Assembly: GCA_012838205.1 (NCBI GenBank)
Contig: DUPR01000017.1
Coordinates: forward strand, 25,001 to 47,139
Direction: 5' to 3'
From: Methanobacterium sp.
GTDB lineage: Archaea > Methanobacteriota > Methanobacteria > Methanobacteriales > Methanobacteriaceae
DNA length: 22,139 nucleotides
Every line of letters begins with the position of its first letter. Within the stretch, counting starts at the first letter, position 1. Below the pieces are notes generated by a model. It made no database searches, was not told the origin of the DNA, and worked only from the letters and a program-made list of their open reading frames with translations. The translations under genes were made by a program, and so were the position numbers. This document shows, one piece after another, positions 15,891-22,139 of this stretch.

Positions 15891-16362
15891 TTTTTTCGAA
15901 ACAAGCCCCTTGACCTATGCCTTCATTCACACAGATCTCCATGGCTTGGATATCTGCCCCTTCCCTGGAGAGGGCTTGGAAAAGTTTTTCTACAAAGTAC
16001 TCTGACAGTGCTTCAGCAGAAGTAGAAGGTAATGGAAGTAGGCAACAGTCTTCTCTGGGGATTTTGTATTCTTTATCCTTAATAGAAAACTCTACATACT
16101 TATCAATATTTTTAAATTCTATTTCTTTGCTATTTTCAGGTACGAGTAGTTTATGATCCAATTTTTTGCATATTTCCCTTACCCGTCCCTTAACTGTTTT
16201 AAAGTCCACCACGAATCCAAATTCTCCACCACGTTCCCCCTCAACTGTTACATCCACATGGTAGGAGTGTCCATGTATTCCACCGCAGAACTCGTGACAG
16301 GGGATCATGTGCGCAGATGCAAAGCGTAAATTAGCGTGTATTCCGTTAATCACTATTTTCAT
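15880..16362 (-). CDS. queD: 6-carboxytetrahydropterin synthase QueD
   Basis: QueD belongs to the 6-pyruvoyl-tetrahydropterin synthase family and makes 6-carboxytetrahydropterin from dihydroneopterin triphosphate for 7-deazaguanine (archaeosine) synthesis. In the 160-residue protein the zinc ligands are His18 (FASAH), His30 and His32 (HGH). The catalytic Cys26 gives the diagnostic CxxxHGH spacing of QueD, as opposed to eukaryotic-type or folate-type homologues. A further Cys22 and a C-terminal glutamate in [10 protein letters not shown] are visible. It is longer than typical bacterial QueD because of an insertion around 75-105. ATG 16362 has AAGG eight bases upstream. Its end overlaps the TTG start proposed for queE by 11 bases, so the two are translated as a unit. 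Confidence 0.92.
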   Translation of the reverse strand: MKIVINGIHANLRFASAHMIPCHEFCGGIHGHSYHVDVTVEGERGGEFGFVVDFKTVKGRVREICKKLDHKLLVPENSKEIEFKNIDKYVEFSIKDKEYKIPREDCCLLPLPSTSAEALSEYFVEKLFQALSREGADIQAMEICVNEGIGQGACFEKIVK

Positions 16363-16390
16363 TTATTAACCTTCTTTTTTTATTATGAAA

Positions 16391-16420
16391 TTTATATAAT
16401 TCTATTGAATAAAATATATT
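16391..16420 (-). promoter_or_regulatory. AT-rich promoter region before queD
   Basis: Two TATA-like strings occur on the minus strand, TTATATAAA (16391-16399) and AATATATTTTA (16410-16420). The distal one gives a leader of about 26 bases with the AAGG site included and is the better candidate. It lies between the DUF366 gene and queD. Confidence 0.4.
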
Positions 16421-16422
16421 AA

Positions 16423-16995
16423 TTAAAATACTCTGGTTTTAGCAATATCTTCTTCAATGTCTTCAATCTCATCAATATATGTTTTTGAAACTTTATCTGG
16501 GAGTTTAGAAATCATGTCCATGTCTAATTCACCTGAACATTCCAGTAATCCTGTTGTTTTAACATTTTTTGGTGTTCCGGTGGTGGTTAAGTTCATGGCA
16601 AAGTGGATCTTCATACTACTAACTGAACATGATGCTACAGAAACAGTTAATTTACCATCATCACAGTAGAGATCATCCCCTTTTCTATGGGTTTTAATAC
16701 CTATCTCATCTAACAAATCTTGGACAATCATAACCAGAATTCGTTGCCGGTGATAACAAAGCCTCATATCAGCTGGTTGAACATCGAAGTGTTCTACTAT
16801 AAAATGGATCATTTCATCTGATTTAATCTCCAAACCCATATCTTCATAATCAACCAACTCATCAGACTTGATATCCATTGGCCCTATCCAGTTTACTATA
16901 CTGGAACCCTTCACCCCAAAGTTCTGGAATGCCCACATTGGTTTTATCTGGCTACCATCATATTTAAGGCCAGGTTCAAGTTTTATCATTTTCAC
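16423..16995 (-). CDS. DUF366 family protein
   Basis: This 190-residue protein matches what I know of DUF366 (COG2029), an archaeal and bacterial family of unknown function. Visible landmarks are [12 protein letters not shown] at the start, [19 protein letters not shown] (22-40), a [12 protein letters not shown] segment (76-87), a [12 protein letters not shown] turn, and [14 protein letters not shown], which could form a small active site with conserved basic and Cys residues. No signal peptide or membrane segment. The start is GTG 16995: AGGTGA is six bases upstream of it, against twelve bases for the ATG two codons later. It lies 49 bases after the PPC-domain gene and 60 bases before queD, so a link with 7-deazaguanine or tRNA modification is possible but unproven. 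Confidence 0.8.
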   Translation of the reverse strand: MKMIKLEPGLKYDGSQIKPMWAFQNFGVKGSSIVNWIGPMDIKSDELVDYEDMGLEIKSDEMIHFIVEHFDVQPADMRLCYHRQRILVMIVQDLLDEIGIKTHRKGDDLYCDDGKLTVSVASCSVSSMKIHFAMNLTTTGTPKNVKTTGLLECSGELDMDMISKLPDKVSKTYIDEIEDIEEDIAKTRVF

Positions 16996-17044
16996 AAAGA
17001 ATCACCTAAAAAATATTGTACTTTGAAAATCGAAGCAGACCATA

Positions 17045-17431
17045 TTATTCCTCATCCAGAATCACGAGTTCATAAAAGCCTGTATCAGGATCAAATTCTC
17101 GTTTAAAAATCTGATCTGACTCTAAAACACATAATTCAACCGTAGTATTCACTGTACTTCCTTCCATGAGATGTCCTCCGGTAACATGCCCATTACCATC
17201 AGCAACCGCCAAGTGAATATGAACCCCATTAATAGCCAAGGTCCCAGTGGCAGACACAATTTCCAATGGCCCACTTATGATATTTTTCGTTCCATCAGAC
17301 ATTCTGAGAACTGCTTTATCGAGACTACCCACCATACAGATAATTATCCCTGATTTTAAATTATTCCTGTCCCTGATATCTTCCAAGGACCCTTTGAGGT
17401 CTTGGCCAGGTATTAGTCTTTTAACTATCAT
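17045..17431 (-). CDS. PPC (DUF296) domain protein
   Basis: This 128-residue protein is a single PPC/DUF296 domain, the fold shared by plant AT-hook proteins and small prokaryotic proteins thought to bind DNA or a nucleotide-like ligand as trimers. The family signature is clear: NGVHIHLAVAD (68-78), GHVTGGHL (81-88), with His71, His73 and His87 as the likely metal-binding set. No AT-hook is attached. The ATG at 17431 lacks a nearby ribosome binding site; AAGG is 15 bases away. A TATA-like TTAATTTAA at 17453-17461 is centred about 26 bases upstream, so the message may be leaderless. It is divergent from the nucleotidyltransferase gene, with only 33 bases between start codons. Confidence 0.85.
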   Translation of the reverse strand: MIVKRLIPGQDLKGSLEDIRDRNNLKSGIIICMVGSLDKAVLRMSDGTKNIISGPLEIVSATGTLAINGVHIHLAVADGNGHVTGGHLMEGSTVNTTVELCVLESDQIFKREFDPDTGFYELVILDEE

Positions 17432-17464
17432 ATTTAATAATGTTGCCTTTCATTAAATTAATGC
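17432..17464. promoter_or_regulatory. Compact divergent promoter region
   Basis: These 33 bases separate two divergent start codons. A plus-strand TATA-like TATTTAATA at 17430-17438 is about 30 bases before the ATG at 17465. A minus-strand TTAATTTAA at 17453-17461 is about 26 bases before the ATG at 17431. Each box lies over or near the other gene's start, so simultaneous initiation in both directions would be hindered. Confidence 0.4.
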
Positions 17465-18487
17465 ATGCAAGCCAGAGTTCGAGATTTTATCTACACCAAA
17501 GACGATCTTTTCTTTGCTACCACCACCTATCTCCATCCCAATGACAGGATACTTTCATTTTTACGTTACATTCCAGATCCTAATGGAGACAGAACTCTTA
17601 ATGGTTCAAGATATAGTAAAGTGGACTCAGAACAAGCTTACAATTTTTTAAATGATGGTTTTACAGAATACCTTTTTGATTGTAAGGTTACTGGCGTTGA
17701 GATGATGGGCGTCCCCGTGAAAAAAGTAAAAGAGATATTAAGTCCCTCAAAACGTCTGAAAGAGATCATAAATCATCCCAGACCTGATGAACTTCTATTA
17801 AAGGTAATCAAAGTCTCCGATATTTTTAGAGAAGAGGCAGGGATTGGGCAGAAACATTTAGGCATCTCTGGATCTGTACTACCTGGCCTGTACAACCAAC
17901 ATGTTTCTGATATTGATTTTGTAGTTTACGGCCTAAAAAATCATCAAAAAGCGATGAAAACCTTTGAATCACTAAAAAATGACAATAATAGTCCTTTAAA
18001 ACCAATAACAGATGATTATTGGGCCCGCTTATACGTTAAACGTATTAAAGATTCTACTTTGAGTTACGATGAATTCAAATGGTATGAAAAACGTAAAAAT
18101 AATAGAGGAGTTGTAGATGGCACTTTATTTGACATTTTAGCCACTAGAAAATGGGATGAAATCCAGGGTAAATATGGTGAGGAAACATATGAACCCCATG
18201 GTACAGCCCAACTAGAAGCCACAGTAAGTGATGCATTGGCTGCCTTTGACAACCCAGCAGTCTACCAAGTGGAAGATGTGAACATAATAGAAGGCCCAAA
18301 TGTGCCCATTAAAGAAGTGGCTTCTTACACCCACACTTATTCCGGTCAAGCCAGAGACGGGGAAACGATAATCGCTCAAGGAAAGCTGGAAAAAGTTACC
18401 GGCAGAACAACATATTACCGCCTAATTGTAGGAACTACCCGAGAATCTCTGGGAGAATACATTAAATTGAAAAATTTAAAATTATAG
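17465..18487 (+). CDS. Predicted nucleotidyltransferase-fold protein
   Basis: This 340-residue protein appears to belong to a family of predicted archaeal nucleotidyltransferases (COG1665-like); substrate unknown. The core shows the polymerase beta-type signature: [10 protein letters not shown] (133-142) with the GS dipeptide, followed after a short helix by SDIDFVVYG (148-156), whose Asp149 and Asp151 would bind the metals. The N-terminal region (1-100) and a C-terminal beta-rich part (about 230-340, with HGTAQLEA and two EG-containing strands) are not assigned. ATG 17465 has no ribosome binding site and may be leaderless. The gene is divergent from the PPC protein and 70 bases ahead of hom, which has a TATA box of its own. 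Confidence 0.75.
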   Translation: MQARVRDFIYTKDDLFFATTTYLHPNDRILSFLRYIPDPNGDRTLNGSRYSKVDSEQAYNFLNDGFTEYLFDCKVTGVEMMGVPVKKVKEILSPSKRLKEIINHPRPDELLLKVIKVSDIFREEAGIGQKHLGISGSVLPGLYNQHVSDIDFVVYGLKNHQKAMKTFESLKNDNNSPLKPITDDYWARLYVKRIKDSTLSYDEFKWYEKRKNNRGVVDGTLFDILATRKWDEIQGKYGEETYEPHGTAQLEATVSDALAAFDNPAVYQVEDVNIIEGPNVPIKEVASYTHTYSGQARDGETIIAQGKLEKVTGRTTYYRLIVGTTRESLGEYIKLKNLKL

Positions 18488-18528
18488 AAAAAATTGATAC
18501 CATCATAATAAACAAAACAGCCAAAAAA

Positions 18529-18537
18529 TATATAAAA
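18529..18537 (+). promoter_or_regulatory. TATA-like element before hom
   Basis: TATATAAAA is centred about 25 bases before the ATG at 18558. That spacing predicts a start at the ATG itself, which conflicts with the good ribosome binding site present, so either transcription starts slightly earlier than usual or hom is read from the upstream gene. Confidence 0.35.
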
Positions 18538-18557
18538 AGGGATTGGAAGGAATATCG

Positions 18558-19844
18558 ATGAATGAAACTATTAACATAGGACTTATAGGTTTCGGAACTA
18601 TTGGAAGTGGTTTTATAGCCACTTTAAACCAGAACACTAATCTTATTGAAGAAAAAGTGCATAAAAAGGTGAAACTAAAACGAGTTGTTGACCTGGATAT
18701 AACCACTGACCGTGGCGTGGAAGTAGACCATGAAATTTTATCAACCAATGTCGATGACATCTTGGAAGATGATGAAATCGACATTGTCATCGAACTTATT
18801 GGAGGTTATCAACCAGCATTAAATTTCATTCTAAAGGCCATGGAAAATGGTAAACACGTGGTAACAGCCAACAAAGCCTTGCTGGCAAAACACTGGCAGG
18901 AAATCATAGACTGCGCATCAAAAAACAGGGTTAGAATATGTTTTGAAGCCAGTGTTGGGGGAGGGATTCCCTTACTTGCACCATTAAATGACGGTTTGGC
19001 TGCTAACAATATAAAAACGGTTTATGGAATTATCAATGGAACAGCCAATTACATTCTAAGTAAAATGGCTGACGCAGAACTTGATTTTGATGTGGTTTTA
19101 AAAGAGGCCCAGCTAATGGGTTACGCAGAACAAGACCCCACCTTCGACATTGAAGGGCATGATACTGCCCAAAAACTCATCATATTGAGCATGCTTAGCT
19201 TCGGAGTTTATGTGGAACAAGACAATTTCCATGTGGAAGGCATAACCAAGATCACCCCTGATGACATTAAATTCGCCAGGGAAGAATTAAACTCAGTAGT
19301 TAAACTATTAGCCATAGCCCAAATTGATGAGGAAGGCGAACTCGAAATAAGAGTCCATCCAACCCTTGTACCGCAAAATCATTTATTAGCATCGGTTAAT
19401 AATGTTTTTAATGCAGTTTACATTGTTGGTGATATTGTGGGGCCTGTGCTTATGTATGGGCAGGGTGCAGGCATGATGCCCACTGCCAGTGCCGTGGTGG
19501 CAGACTGCATAGACATAATCCAGGATATGAAGAAACCAGCAGAATACGGACCAACACCGGGTAAGGTGAAAAAGATCAAAGACATGTCTGATGTGGAGTC
19601 CAAATATTACATGCGAATAACTGCATTAGACAAAACAGGTGTGCTTCACTCCATATCCGGAATTTTAAGCGACCATAATATAAGTATAGAATCTGTGAGC
19701 CAGAAAAAAGCCAACCATGGTGAAGCAATCCCAATATTCATGATAACCCATCATTCCCTGGAAAAAAATATGCAAAAAGCCATTCAACTTATTGATAAAC
19801 TAGATTTCGTTAAAGAAGAAACCCTGATTATTAGACTACTTTAA
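18558..19844 (+). CDS. hom: Homoserine dehydrogenase with C-terminal ACT domain
   Basis: Hom reduces aspartate semialdehyde to homoserine, feeding threonine and methionine synthesis. The 428-residue protein has an N-terminal Rossmann domain with [12 protein letters not shown] (8-19), the ANKALLA strand (104-110) with Lys106, [10 protein letters not shown] (130-139), [11 protein letters not shown] (160-170), and [19 protein letters not shown] (188-206) with the catalytic-region acidic residues and Lys206. An ACT domain occupies roughly 345-428 ([14 protein letters not shown]), so allosteric control by an end product such as threonine is likely. I chose ATG 18558 over the in-frame TTG at 18543: GGAAGGA at 18545-18551 lies six bases before the ATG and overlaps the TTG. 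Confidence 0.94.
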   Translation: MNETINIGLIGFGTIGSGFIATLNQNTNLIEEKVHKKVKLKRVVDLDITTDRGVEVDHEILSTNVDDILEDDEIDIVIELIGGYQPALNFILKAMENGKHVVTANKALLAKHWQEIIDCASKNRVRICFEASVGGGIPLLAPLNDGLAANNIKTVYGIINGTANYILSKMADAELDFDVVLKEAQLMGYAEQDPTFDIEGHDTAQKLIILSMLSFGVYVEQDNFHVEGITKITPDDIKFAREELNSVVKLLAIAQIDEEGELEIRVHPTLVPQNHLLASVNNVFNAVYIVGDIVGPVLMYGQGAGMMPTASAVVADCIDIIQDMKKPAEYGPTPGKVKKIKDMSDVESKYYMRITALDKTGVLHSISGILSDHNISIESVSQKKANHGEAIPIFMITHHSLEKNMQKAIQLIDKLDFVKEETLIIRLL

Positions 19845-19879
19845 AAAAAGGTAAAACAATAAAAAAAAATGGGATTTGA

Positions 19880-20203
19880 TCATGACCTGATCATGGTTAG
19901 AATCATTTTATACCTTTCAATGGCAAGTAAGGCATGGGGTTCATCAGCCGGCATTATAATCATATCACCCTTCTCCAAGATGTACTTTTTACCGGAAATG
20001 ATTATCTCTGCCTTCCCATCAATTATTTGCACCATTGCATCATACGGAGCCGTGTGTTCACTTAATCCTTCTCCTTTATCAAAAGCGAAAATGGTTACAG
20101 TACCAGTTTCTTTACGGATTATTTCTCTACTAACAACTGCGCCTTCCTGATAGTCAAGCAACTCTTCCAAATATATGACAACTGATTTCAGTTCATCTGA
20201 CAT
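19880..20203 (-). CDS. Small cupin-domain protein
   Basis: This 107-residue single cupin barrel has an unknown substrate. Motif 1 is represented by GLSEHTAPYDAMVQIIDG (46-63), with His50 but alanine where the second His of the usual HxH would be, and Asp55 near the Glu position. Motif 2 is MPADEPHALLA (84-94) with His90. This HTAPYDA form is common among small stress- or sensor-associated cupins, and metal binding is possible but not certain. ATG 20203 has GAGGTGA about seven bases upstream, and a TATA-like TTAAATAT at 20261-20268 fits a leader of about 35 bases. It is convergent with hom (35-base gap) and 82 bases after the DUF6448 gene on the same strand. Confidence 0.85.
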   Translation of the reverse strand: MSDELKSVVIYLEELLDYQEGAVVSREIIRKETGTVTIFAFDKGEGLSEHTAPYDAMVQIIDGKAEIIISGKKYILEKGDMIIMPADEPHALLAIERYKMILTMIRS

Positions 20204-20285
20204 TTTACATTCACCTCATAATATATACCATGAAATTTTATTTTTTATCTTCATTCTAACATATTTAATGAGCTTTTTTCCATTT

Positions 20286-20789
20286 TCAACCTTCTTCCAT
20301 GAACTCAATTAATGTTTGAAGATAGCCAAAGAAGTTTAAGATTGCATCGGCATAGTCCCTGGCATCATCCACATCGTTTACATCATAATCTTTTTTGGAC
20401 AAAACATCATCAAACCGAGCCTCAATATCTTCTTTAATGGAGCTTAAAATGAAATTCATTAGATGGTTCAGATTTTCCGATTTAACTGCCTGGTCAGCCA
20501 TGTTGATAATGGGTTCTCCTTTTATCTGGGTGGGTTTGAGTCCGGTGTAGGATATGCCTCTGCCTTTTAGATGCAATCTAACTGCAGTTTCAAAAAACCA
20601 ATAGTCAGCTAGTTCTGCAGCAGCACCCGATAGTTCCCTAACCACGATAGTTCTCTCAAAGGCGTCCTTTAACTCATCTTCATATTTTTCCTTGATAAAA
20701 GGAATCACATAATTAATGTTTTCCATCTCCAGAGCCTCTTCGGCAGATTTAACAACCAGCCCATCCATGCGATCACAGTGGAGTGCCAT
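20286..20789 (-). CDS. DUF6448 family protein
   Basis: This 167-residue, mostly helical, acidic soluble protein resembles the DUF6448 family as I remember it: N-terminal [10 protein letters not shown] (4-13) with a His-Cys-Asp triplet, an [16 protein letters not shown] segment (61-76), SYTGLKP (80-86), and a C-terminal [18 protein letters not shown] stretch. The short conserved HCD and the YTGLKP turn may form a ligand or metal site; the function is unknown. No signal or membrane segment. ATG 20789 has a strong GAGGTGA seven bases upstream. It could be cotranscribed with the cupin downstream (82 bases apart). Confidence 0.78.
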   Translation of the reverse strand: MALHCDRMDGLVVKSAEEALEMENINYVIPFIKEKYEDELKDAFERTIVVRELSGAAAELADYWFFETAVRLHLKGRGISYTGLKPTQIKGEPIINMADQAVKSENLNHLMNFILSSIKEDIEARFDDVLSKKDYDVNDVDDARDYADAILNFFGYLQTLIEFMEEG

Positions 20790-21035
20790 GTTTTTTCACC
20801 TCTCCATAATAATACCAGGAATCTTTGGAAATTATCCGAATAGCTTACCAATTTCATGTGTATCCAGATAATCCCTGTTTAATAGTGGATCATAATTATT
20901 CTAATCCAACAAGTGTAGGTAAATATTTATTGTGAATCACTATTTAATTAATTCCAATCTATCCCATAAATCTATGATTCTGAACAGACAGATAATATAA
21001 TATAAATTTATGAACATATTATAACTGGTGATATC

Positions 21036-21317
21036 ATGGATGAAAAAACTGAAAAACTCCTGAAAAAGTGTGAAACTGTTGAAGACACCAGTATTTTGGG
21101 TGTTTGCAAAGGCCTGTTGAATATGATGGCTGAAAAAGACGTGGTGATCGAGGATAAGGAAGGGCAAACTTATCTGGAGATGGCTGAAAATCTCAAACCC
21201 AGCGATGTGTCACAAGTGTTGCAATTAGCACTTAAAGTCCGGGAAAGTGGGGACATTACCGACGTTGACCTAAAAAATGAAGCAAGCCGACTCATCAGAG
21301 CCATTGAAATGAGTTAA
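21036..21317 (+). CDS. Small acidic hypothetical protein
   Basis: I do not recognise this 93-residue protein. It is predicted mostly helical and charged, with two cysteines (Cys12, Cys24) and no signal or membrane segment. It looks like a real gene: GGTGAT lies a few bases before ATG 21036, and TATA-like strings (ATAATATAA, TATAAATT at 20992-21008) precede it at a suitable distance. Codon use looks like that of the neighbours. It is divergent from the DUF6448 gene across a 246-base gap and convergent with the ACT/DUF5612 gene. The antisense open frame over the same region has no such signals. Confidence 0.65.
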   Translation: MDEKTEKLLKKCETVEDTSILGVCKGLLNMMAEKDVVIEDKEGQTYLEMAENLKPSDVSQVLQLALKVRESGDITDVDLKNEASRLIRAIEMS

Positions 21318-21394
21318 AATCATCCGAAAACTAAAATTAAGGGGAGAAAACTTTTTCCTTTAAAATAAATACCCTTTTTTTGCCCTATTTATCT

Positions 21395-22051
21395 TCAAAA
21401 TATCCTTTTTCCTAATTTTTTAATATCGAATATGGCTGTGTCTGCCACTGCCATCACCGCCATCACCCCTGCCTGTATAGGGTCGGTGACCACTAAGTCT
21501 GCCTCTTTTGTAACGCTTCCTGGCATGTTGAGGCTGATGATAAATACTTCATGGTTTTTCTTAATCTCTTTAATAGCCTCAGTTATTTTCCCACCCATTA
21601 AAGATCCAGCTAACACTAGCGCCCCCACCCTTGGAAGTCTTCCAACGGCAGATACGGCTTCTTTAAGGTTTTCTTCACCTACAAGGGGGATGGTGTCTAC
21701 GCTAATATGTTCTCCTCTGATGTTATGACGATCTGACTCAGTAATGGCCCCTTGAGCAACCATGGCTACTTGTGCACCGCCACCAATGATAATAATTCTC
21801 TTACCATATATTTCGTGTAGTGAAAGACATTCTTCAACGCTTATCACGGCTTCTAAACTCCTAACAGTGTCCATGAATTCTTTCACATTTTTCACAGATT
21901 CTAACTCCATGTAAACGGATGTATGGTCTTTATCCTCAAGAAAAAGGTGAGTGTAAGTTATGTTAATCCCACAAAGAGATGTTATCTCAGTTATGTCTCG
22001 TAAAACCCCTGGCCGGTTTAGGGCCTTGATGTTTAAGGCAATTTCACCCAT
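21395..22051 (-). CDS. ACT domain/DUF5612 protein, predicted regulator of homoserine dehydrogenase
   Basis: This 218-residue protein has an N-terminal ACT domain (about 3-75; [11 protein letters not shown] at 10-20 holds the ligand-binding turn) and a C-terminal DUF5612 domain with a glycine-rich [11 protein letters not shown] (86-96), an AGSLMGGKI turn, and a small-residue C-terminal helix. The family (COG2061) is described as a predicted allosteric regulator of homoserine dehydrogenase; direct proof is lacking to my knowledge. hom is about 1.5 kb away on the opposite strand and already has an ACT domain. The open frame reaches GTG 22105, but AGGAGA at 22059-22064 is seven bases before ATG 22051, and the ACT fold starts there, so I prefer 22051. 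Confidence 0.8.
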   Translation of the reverse strand: MGEIALNIKALNRPGVLRDITEITSLCGINITYTHLFLEDKDHTSVYMELESVKNVKEFMDTVRSLEAVISVEECLSLHEIYGKRIIIIGGGAQVAMVAQGAITESDRHNIRGEHISVDTIPLVGEENLKEAVSAVGRLPRVGALVLAGSLMGGKITEAIKEIKKNHEVFIISLNMPGSVTKEADLVVTDPIQAGVMAVMAVADTAIFDIKKLGKRIF

Positions 22052-22139
22052 CAGTGTGTCTCCTAAAGATTCCAATTGAAGTATTCTATTTTTTATTAAA
22101 TTCACAATCCTAAATTAAACTATCGATTGTGGGATTAAA

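Noticed and set aside
19880..19902. TGATCATG direct repeat at the hom/cupin junction
   Set aside because: It lies in the last codons of the cupin gene and forms only a six-base stem; it is probably coincidental, though a weak terminator role cannot be excluded.
20940..21167. 75-codon minus-strand frame opposite the small acidic protein
   Set aside because: No ribosome binding site or promoter, and a Phe/His-rich composition typical of antisense frames; the plus-strand gene has both signals.

Overview
The window reads as chromosomal DNA from a methanogenic archaeon of the order Methanobacteriales, most likely Methanobacterium or a close relative. The evidence is archaeal informational genes (Nop5 and fibrillarin of the C/D RNP, a NusA-like KH protein, an Rnl3-type RNA ligase), archaeosine-pathway genes (queD, queE), archaeal CoaBC, AT-rich TATA boxes near -27, and GGTGA/GGAGG ribosome binding sites. 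An RNA ligase beside a run of CBS-domain genes also matches what I recall of Methanothermobacter thermautotrophicus. I see no insertion sequence, prophage, CRISPR array, rRNA or tRNA. This is a core-genome region.

Layout. Positions 39-2961 (minus): an AI-2E/PerM-family membrane protein follows pyrK and pyrD (pyrimidine synthesis). Positions 3077-5101 (plus): nop5 and flpA, the protein core of the C/D-box 2'-O-methylation RNP. Positions 5286-6992 (minus): coaBC and a NusA-like zinc-finger/KH protein. Positions 6993-7454: the only gap over 300 bases. Positions 7455-7985 (minus): a PsbP-like lipoprotein. Positions 8236-17431 (minus): twelve consecutive same-strand genes, in transcription order PPC/DUF296, DUF366, queD, queE, a CBS-zinc ribbon protein, four 4xCBS proteins, the RNA ligase, prephenate dehydratase (pheA), and a membrane-anchored Pro/Lys/Glu-repeat protein. 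Positions 17465-19844 (plus): a nucleotidyltransferase-fold protein and homoserine dehydrogenase (hom). Positions 19880-22051: a cupin, a DUF6448 protein, a small unrecognised ORF (plus), and an ACT/DUF5612 protein.

How the genes relate. Three themes recur. RNA metabolism: Nop5/fibrillarin, queDE, RNA ligase, NusA-like. Amino-acid and nucleotide synthesis: pyrKD, pheA, hom, and an ACT protein of a family predicted to regulate homoserine dehydrogenase. Ligand sensing: five adjacent genes carry 18 CBS modules, one ending in a four-cysteine zinc ribbon and closely linked to queE. The CBS array next to an RNA ligase and tRNA-modification genes is the least explained part of the window.

Starts were re-evaluated against ribosome binding sites. 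The NusA-like protein, the lipoprotein, hom and the ACT protein are shortened to internal ATGs, nop5 is cut back to 3077, and one CBS gene appears to start at TTG. Several genes look leaderless.
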